Assembly (NCBI RefSeq): GCF_000975155.1
Contig: NZ_BBRG01000005.1
Span: 1 to 64,000 of the forward strand
From: Demequina globuliformis
GTDB lineage: Bacteria; Actinomycetota; Actinomycetes; Actinomycetales; Demequinaceae
Length of the DNA stretch: 64,000 nt
Direction of reading: 5' to 3'
Of the stretch, positions 60,531-64,000 are shown piece by piece; the first letter of the stretch is position 1, and every line of letters starts with the position of its first letter. The notes below the pieces were generated by a model. It did no database searches and was not told the origin of the DNA. It saw only the letters and a program-made list of their open reading frames with translations. The translations under genes were made by a program, and so were the position numbers.

Positions 60531-62429
60531 GTGCGACGTGTACTGCAGAAGTTAAGGCGCCTGGTGTTCGGGCAGCCGATCGCCACCGATGCGGTCGTGC
60601 CCGTCACGTTGCGCACGCGCCTGGCCTTGCCGGTATTCGGCGCGGGTGTCCTCTCAGCAGTCACGTACGCCCCCGATGCTGTGGTCGATGCGCTGCGCCA
60701 CGGCAGTCAGCAGGGCGCAATTCCCTATATGGCACTGGGCGTCGTGCTCATCATGCTGTTGCTGGGCTTCGCGTATCGCTCCAACGTCCACGCGCGCCCG
60801 GACTCGCTGGGAGACTACGGCCTGGTGCGCGACGTCCTGGGGCGCCGGTCCGGGGTCGTCACCGGAGCATCGGTCCTAGTCGACTACCTCTTCACGGTGG
60901 CGGTGTCGGTGGCCGCCATCACCCAGCTCGTCGCTTACTTGGTGCCGCAACTCCAAGCGTGGGACGTGCCGCTGTCCGTCGCGATCGTGGGAGTGGTCAC
61001 GCTCGTGGCGCTGCGCGTCATGCGCGACCGGGCCCGCGTGATGGTGGGCGTGTGGTTTGGCTTCCTCATCGCCGTAGCCGTCATGGTGGTGCTGGGCCTC
61101 GCGCGCTTTAACGCGGAGAGCATCAGCCCCATCGGTGCGAACGCGCCGGAGACCTGGTCCGTGTGGTTCTCCTACGCCGGCGCCATCGCATCCGGCGCCG
61201 TCATGGTGACGGGCATTGAACACCTGGCCGCCTCAGCGCCCCATCACGCGAAGCCCAGGGGCAAGCGCGCGGGCCGCACGCTGTTGATCGCCGTCGCCGC
61301 GTCTGCGATCGCGTTCTTCTCGGTCGCGTACCTTGCCTGGACATATCGCGTGACGGGGTGGGCCAAGGGCCCGGTCATTGCGCAGGTCGCCGACAACGTC
61401 TTCAACTACGCCTTCGCTGTGTGGATCGTCGCCGCGATTGCCATGGCCCTCCTGTACGCCGCCGTCGCGGCCGTGTTCCGTCGTTTCTCCGACCTCACGT
61501 CGTATCTCGCCAAGGACGCGTACTTGCCGCGCCAGCTCGCGATGCGCAACGACCGTGCGGTCCTGCGCGGCGGGGTGCTGATGATCGCGACCGCCTCGGC
61601 TGTCGTCGTGGCATTGGCGGGCGCCGAGGTCGAGACGCTCATCCACCTCTACGTCATTGGCGTCTTCACCTCGATCGTTTTGAGCCAGATCGCGATGGTG
61701 CGTTGGACCGATCGCAAACTCAAGCTCGCGACCGACCGCCTGGCCCGCCGCAAGCTGCACGGGCGCAAGGCGCTGCACCTCGTTGCGGCGATTGTGGCTG
61801 CCGGCGTGTGGCTCGTCGTCGCGGTCTTCAACTTTGTGAACGGCGCATGGATCGCCATTGCGTTGATCTGCGGGCTCGTCATCGTGATGCACGCCATCAA
61901 CCGTCACTACGCCGCGGTGCGGGCGGACGTGCGCCTGGACAAGACGGATCTTGAGGTTGCTCTGCCCAGTTCGACGCGTGGGGTGGTGCTGATCGCGCAA
62001 CTGCACCGCCCGGCGCTGAGGGCGCTCGCCTACGCGAAGGCAGCGCGACACTCCACGCTGGAAGCGGTCGGAGTGCAGATCGAGCGCGAGCCCGCCGCGA
62101 AGCTCCAACGGGACTGGGGCAAGATCGACTCCGGCGTCCCATTGGTCATTCTCGATTCGCCTTACCGCGACCTCGTTGGTCCCGTGATGGAATATGTCAC
62201 CTCCATCCACCGCACGAGCCCCCGAGAGGTGGTCGTGGTCTACGTCCCCGAGTACATCGTGGGACGGTGGTGGGAGCGTGCGCTTCACAACCGCTCGACG
62301 ACCAAACTGCGACAGCAATTGTTGGGCCTCAAGGGTGTGGTCGTGGCGGCCGTGCCATGGCACTTGGAGTCTGCGCGTGAAGAGGGCATCCACGAGGAGG
62401 CCCCGGAACCAGATGAGGACTTGCCATGA
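60531..62429 (+). CDS. APC/KUP-like permease, probable K+ importer (KimA-like)
   Basis: A 632-residue transporter. Eleven to twelve helices cover residues about 30-470 (LALPVFGAGVLSAVTYAPDAVV opens the LeuT-fold pattern). The C-terminal 160 residues are cytosolic (DLEVALPSSTRGVVLIAQLHRPALRALAYAKAARHSTLEAVGVQ), resembling a universal-stress-like domain, and end in an acidic tail. The length, the cytosolic tail and linkage to TrkA-type regulators match the KimA/KUP-type K+ importers rather than amino-acid carriers, but substrate is inferred. It is coupled to the methyltransferase by an ATGA overlap. Confidence 0.7.
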   Translation: MRRVLQKLRRLVFGQPIATDAVVPVTLRTRLALPVFGAGVLSAVTYAPDAVVDALRHGSQQGAIPYMALGVVLIMLLLGFAYRSNVHARPDSLGDYGLVRDVLGRRSGVVTGASVLVDYLFTVAVSVAAITQLVAYLVPQLQAWDVPLSVAIVGVVTLVALRVMRDRARVMVGVWFGFLIAVAVMVVLGLARFNAESISPIGANAPETWSVWFSYAGAIASGAVMVTGIEHLAASAPHHAKPRGKRAGRTLLIAVAASAIAFFSVAYLAWTYRVTGWAKGPVIAQVADNVFNYAFAVWIVAAIAMALLYAAVAAVFRRFSDLTSYLAKDAYLPRQLAMRNDRAVLRGGVLMIATASAVVVALAGAEVETLIHLYVIGVFTSIVLSQIAMVRWTDRKLKLATDRLARRKLHGRKALHLVAAIVAAGVWLVVAVFNFVNGAWIAIALICGLVIVMHAINRHYAAVRADVRLDKTDLEVALPSSTRGVVLIAQLHRPALRALAYAKAARHSTLEAVGVQIEREPAAKLQRDWGKIDSGVPLVILDSPYRDLVGPVMEYVTSIHRTSPREVVVVYVPEYIVGRWWERALHNRSTTKLRQQLLGLKGVVVAAVPWHLESAREEGIHEEAPEPDEDLP

Positions 62430-63628
62430 CGGACCAGGTACTGGAACTAGAGATTGGTGCGCCCGCCCATGGCGGGCACTGCGTGGCCAGGGCCGATGGC
62501 CGGGTCGTGTTCGTGCGCCACGCTCTCCCGGGTGAACGGGTCAAGGCGCGGCTCACCGAAGCTGGCGATGACGCGCGTCTGTGGCGGGCCGATGCCGTCG
62601 AAATCCTCGAGGGGGCCTCCGACCGCGTGGATCCGGTGTGGCCAGAGGCCGGCGCGGGTGGTGTGGGCGGGGGAGAGCTGTCCCACGTGTCGCTCGACGG
62701 CCAACTGCGTTGGAAGCAGGCGGTCATCGACGAGTCGTTTTCCCGCTTTGCTAGGCGCGACTTCCCAGGGCGCATTCACCAGGCCGCCGGCGACGAGTCG
62801 CGCGGAGGGTTGCGGTACCGGACTCGCGTGAGCGCGACCACGGACGCTGAGGGCCGGCCAGCCATGCGCGGGCACCGCTCGCGTGAACTCATCGCGCTCA
62901 CGTCCATGCCGCTCGCTACCGAGGCAATCGAGCGCGCGCTGCTCGACATGCGCGTGGCGGCGGGTTCGCGGATCGCCATCGCGGAGGGCTCGGACGGCGT
63001 CCTGCGTACGACGGTCAACGGCGAGCCGTACAACCAAGGCCGCCGCGACAAGCGCTCCAACGCGCCGCGGACCGTGCGGCAGTCCTTTGAGGTCAACGGA
63101 ACGACCCACGACTTCAAGGTCACCGCAGACGGGTTCTGGCAGGTCCACCGCGAAGCACCTCGCACGCTCGCCCAGGAAGTACTGAACCGAGTCGGAGACG
63201 CCGAACGCGTGGCCGACCTTTACGCCGGCGCCGGGCTCTTTACCGTCCCGCTCGCGGCCAGCGGCCGCACCGTCGTCTCGATTGAAGCTGACGCCGACGC
63301 CTCGCGCGCCGCCAAGCGCAATAGCCACGCCACACCACACGCGACCATCGTCCACGGTGACGTGCGACGCACGCTGGCGTCAGGCATCGGCCCGGTTGAC
63401 GCGATCGTGCTGGACCCACCGCGGTCTGGAGCGGGGGCAGCGACTGCGGCCCTCATGGCCGCCACCGGCGCCGCACGCATGGTGTACGTCGCGTGCGACC
63501 CCGTCGCGCTCGCGCGCGACACCGCGACCCTCGCAGAACACGGCTACGAGCTGACCGATGCGACCGCCTACGACCTTTTCCCGATGACCCACCACGTGGA
63601 GGCCATCGCGACGTTTGAGCGCCGCTGA
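62426..63628 (+). CDS. TrmA/RlmD-type 23S rRNA or tRNA uracil-5-methyltransferase
   Basis: A 400-residue TRAM-domain SAM methyltransferase. N-terminal TRAM (about 5-65, [32 protein letters not shown]) precedes a Rossmann methyltransferase with [19 protein letters not shown] (motif I), [13 protein letters not shown] (motif IV), the catalytic Cys in [13 protein letters not shown] and the C-terminal [13 protein letters not shown] Glu. I do not see the Fe-S CxxC cluster of RlmD; the central region has no cysteine pairs. The precise uracil target is unknown. It is the Rv2689c counterpart. Confidence 0.87.
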   Translation: MTDQVLELEIGAPAHGGHCVARADGRVVFVRHALPGERVKARLTEAGDDARLWRADAVEILEGASDRVDPVWPEAGAGGVGGGELSHVSLDGQLRWKQAVIDESFSRFARRDFPGRIHQAAGDESRGGLRYRTRVSATTDAEGRPAMRGHRSRELIALTSMPLATEAIERALLDMRVAAGSRIAIAEGSDGVLRTTVNGEPYNQGRRDKRSNAPRTVRQSFEVNGTTHDFKVTADGFWQVHREAPRTLAQEVLNRVGDAERVADLYAGAGLFTVPLAASGRTVVSIEADADASRAAKRNSHATPHATIVHGDVRRTLASGIGPVDAIVLDPPRSGAGAATAALMAATGAARMVYVACDPVALARDTATLAEHGYELTDATAYDLFPMTHHVEAIATFERR

Positions 63629-63659
63629 GACGTCCGCATTCGCCCCACGCTATCGCCGG

Positions 63660-63690
63660 TAGACTGGACGCCGGTCAACACCAATGGAGG
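63660..63690 (+). promoter_or_regulatory. Promoter and ribosome site of the aconitase gene
   Basis: TAGACT (63660-63665) is the -10 candidate and GGAGG (63686-63690) lies 6 bases before ATG 63697, so the message should have a leader of about 25 bases. Confidence 0.5.
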
Positions 63691-63696
63691 ATGTGC

Positions 63697-64000
63697 ATGA
63701 GCGAGAACACCCTGGGAGCCAAGGCCACGCTAGACGTGGATGGCAAGGCATACGAGATCTACCGACTAGGTGCGGTACCCGGCCTGGAGAAGTTGCCCTT
63801 CTCGTTGAAGGTTCTCGCCGAGGCGCTACTGCGGACCGAAGACGGCGCGAACATCACTGCCGACCACGTTCAGGCACTTGCCGCGTGGGACCCCAAGGCT
63901 GATCCCGACACGGAGATCCAGTTCACCCCCGCACGTGTGGTCATGCAGGACTTCACCGGCGTTCCCTGCGTCGTCGACCTCGCGACCATGCGCGAGGCGG
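63697..64000 (+). CDS. acnA: Aconitate hydratase, N-terminal fragment
   Basis: Only the first 101 codons are present; the gene runs off the right edge. [24 protein letters not shown] at the start and [26 protein letters not shown] near the end are typical of AcnA/IRP-type aconitase, whose first half continues after VDLATMREA with further conserved elements. It isomerises citrate to isocitrate with a [4Fe-4S] cluster. The cluster could come from the ErpA encoded at 10,713. Confidence 0.93.
   Translation, partial: MSENTLGAKATLDVDGKAYEIYRLGAVPGLEKLPFSLKVLAEALLRTEDGANITADHVQALAAWDPKADPDTEIQFTPARVVMQDFTGVPCVVDLATMREA

Noticed and set aside
1-64000. tRNA, rRNA, CRISPR, insertion sequence or prophage
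   Set aside because: I looked for cloverleaf ends, CCA-type tails, repeat-spacer arrays, transposase and integrase motifs and terminal inverted repeats and found none. The strong dyads are terminators or promoter elements.

Overview
The window is a 64 kb stretch of an actinobacterial chromosome. It is GC-rich, densely packed with genes, and uses many GTG starts. It carries gene families largely confined to Actinomycetia: SepH, DUF3043, DUF3159, DUF3710, DUF4192, DUF4193, DUF5998, an Rv2175c-type protein, a class II DAHP synthase, a diheme QcrC and CtaF. The combination of ctaC-ctaD-ctaF, a pyrophosphate-type phosphofructokinase and a second (ParE/ParC) type IIA topoisomerase fits Micrococcales (a Demequina- or Cellulomonas-like organism). 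That placement is inference. I see no rRNA, tRNA, CRISPR array, insertion sequence, prophage or integrase, and no gene-free stretch longer than about 300 bases; the longest gaps are 252 bases (before sodA) and 256 bases (before sigA).

Bases 1-12,260: the start of the E2 gene of a 2-oxo acid dehydrogenase with its partner lpd; then pepA/pyrD, a TDT-family exporter with a divergent LysR regulator, an aldo/keto reductase, DUF3043, nadA, a degenerate glycerate kinase, erpA and a cysteine-desulfurase-like protein that has lost its PLP lysine. Bases 12,293-21,415: the aerobic respiratory block, ctaC-ctaD-ctaF facing ctaE-qcrC-qcrA-qcrB, with a K+ channel and sodA lodged between. Bases 21,532-31,391: a receiver-like protein, trpD, a DnaQ/GIY-YIG nuclease with a divergent CxxC mini-protein, an acyl-CoA ligase, a ROK sugar kinase, an acyltransferase, PPi-phosphofructokinase and DAHP synthase. 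Bases 31,519-36,503: PASTA kinase, LysM/transglycosylase, Rv2175c-like protein and polyprenyl synthase.

Bases 36,612-63,628: DUF4192, sigA, AGCS symporter, parE, thrE, ppc, parC, DUF5998, a phosphodiesterase, sepH, an inositol-phosphatase-family enzyme, DUF4193, dut, DUF3710, an OB-fold protein, DUF3159, the RCK pair ceoC/ceoB, a large APC/KUP-like permease and a TrmA-type methyltransferase. The window ends inside an aconitase gene. From memory, gene order resembles two separate M. tuberculosis regions (about Rv2173-Rv2205c and Rv2689c-Rv2703), which here lie side by side and join near base 36,550.

Functionally the window is core metabolism and cell maintenance: TCA cycle (lpd, sucB, acn, ppc), respiration, upper glycolysis, aromatic amino acids, Fe-S assembly, envelope growth control, topology, dUTP clearance and K+ balance. 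No obvious new multi-gene system stands out. The most unusual signals are regulatory: (1) a divergent promoter pair at 24,781-24,854, where both promoters match the PafBC/RecA-independent DNA-damage promoter pattern; (2) a five-unit 9-bp GTNAC array ahead of the LysM/transglycosylase gene that resembles MtrA boxes; and (3) a strikingly high share of transcription units that look leaderless.
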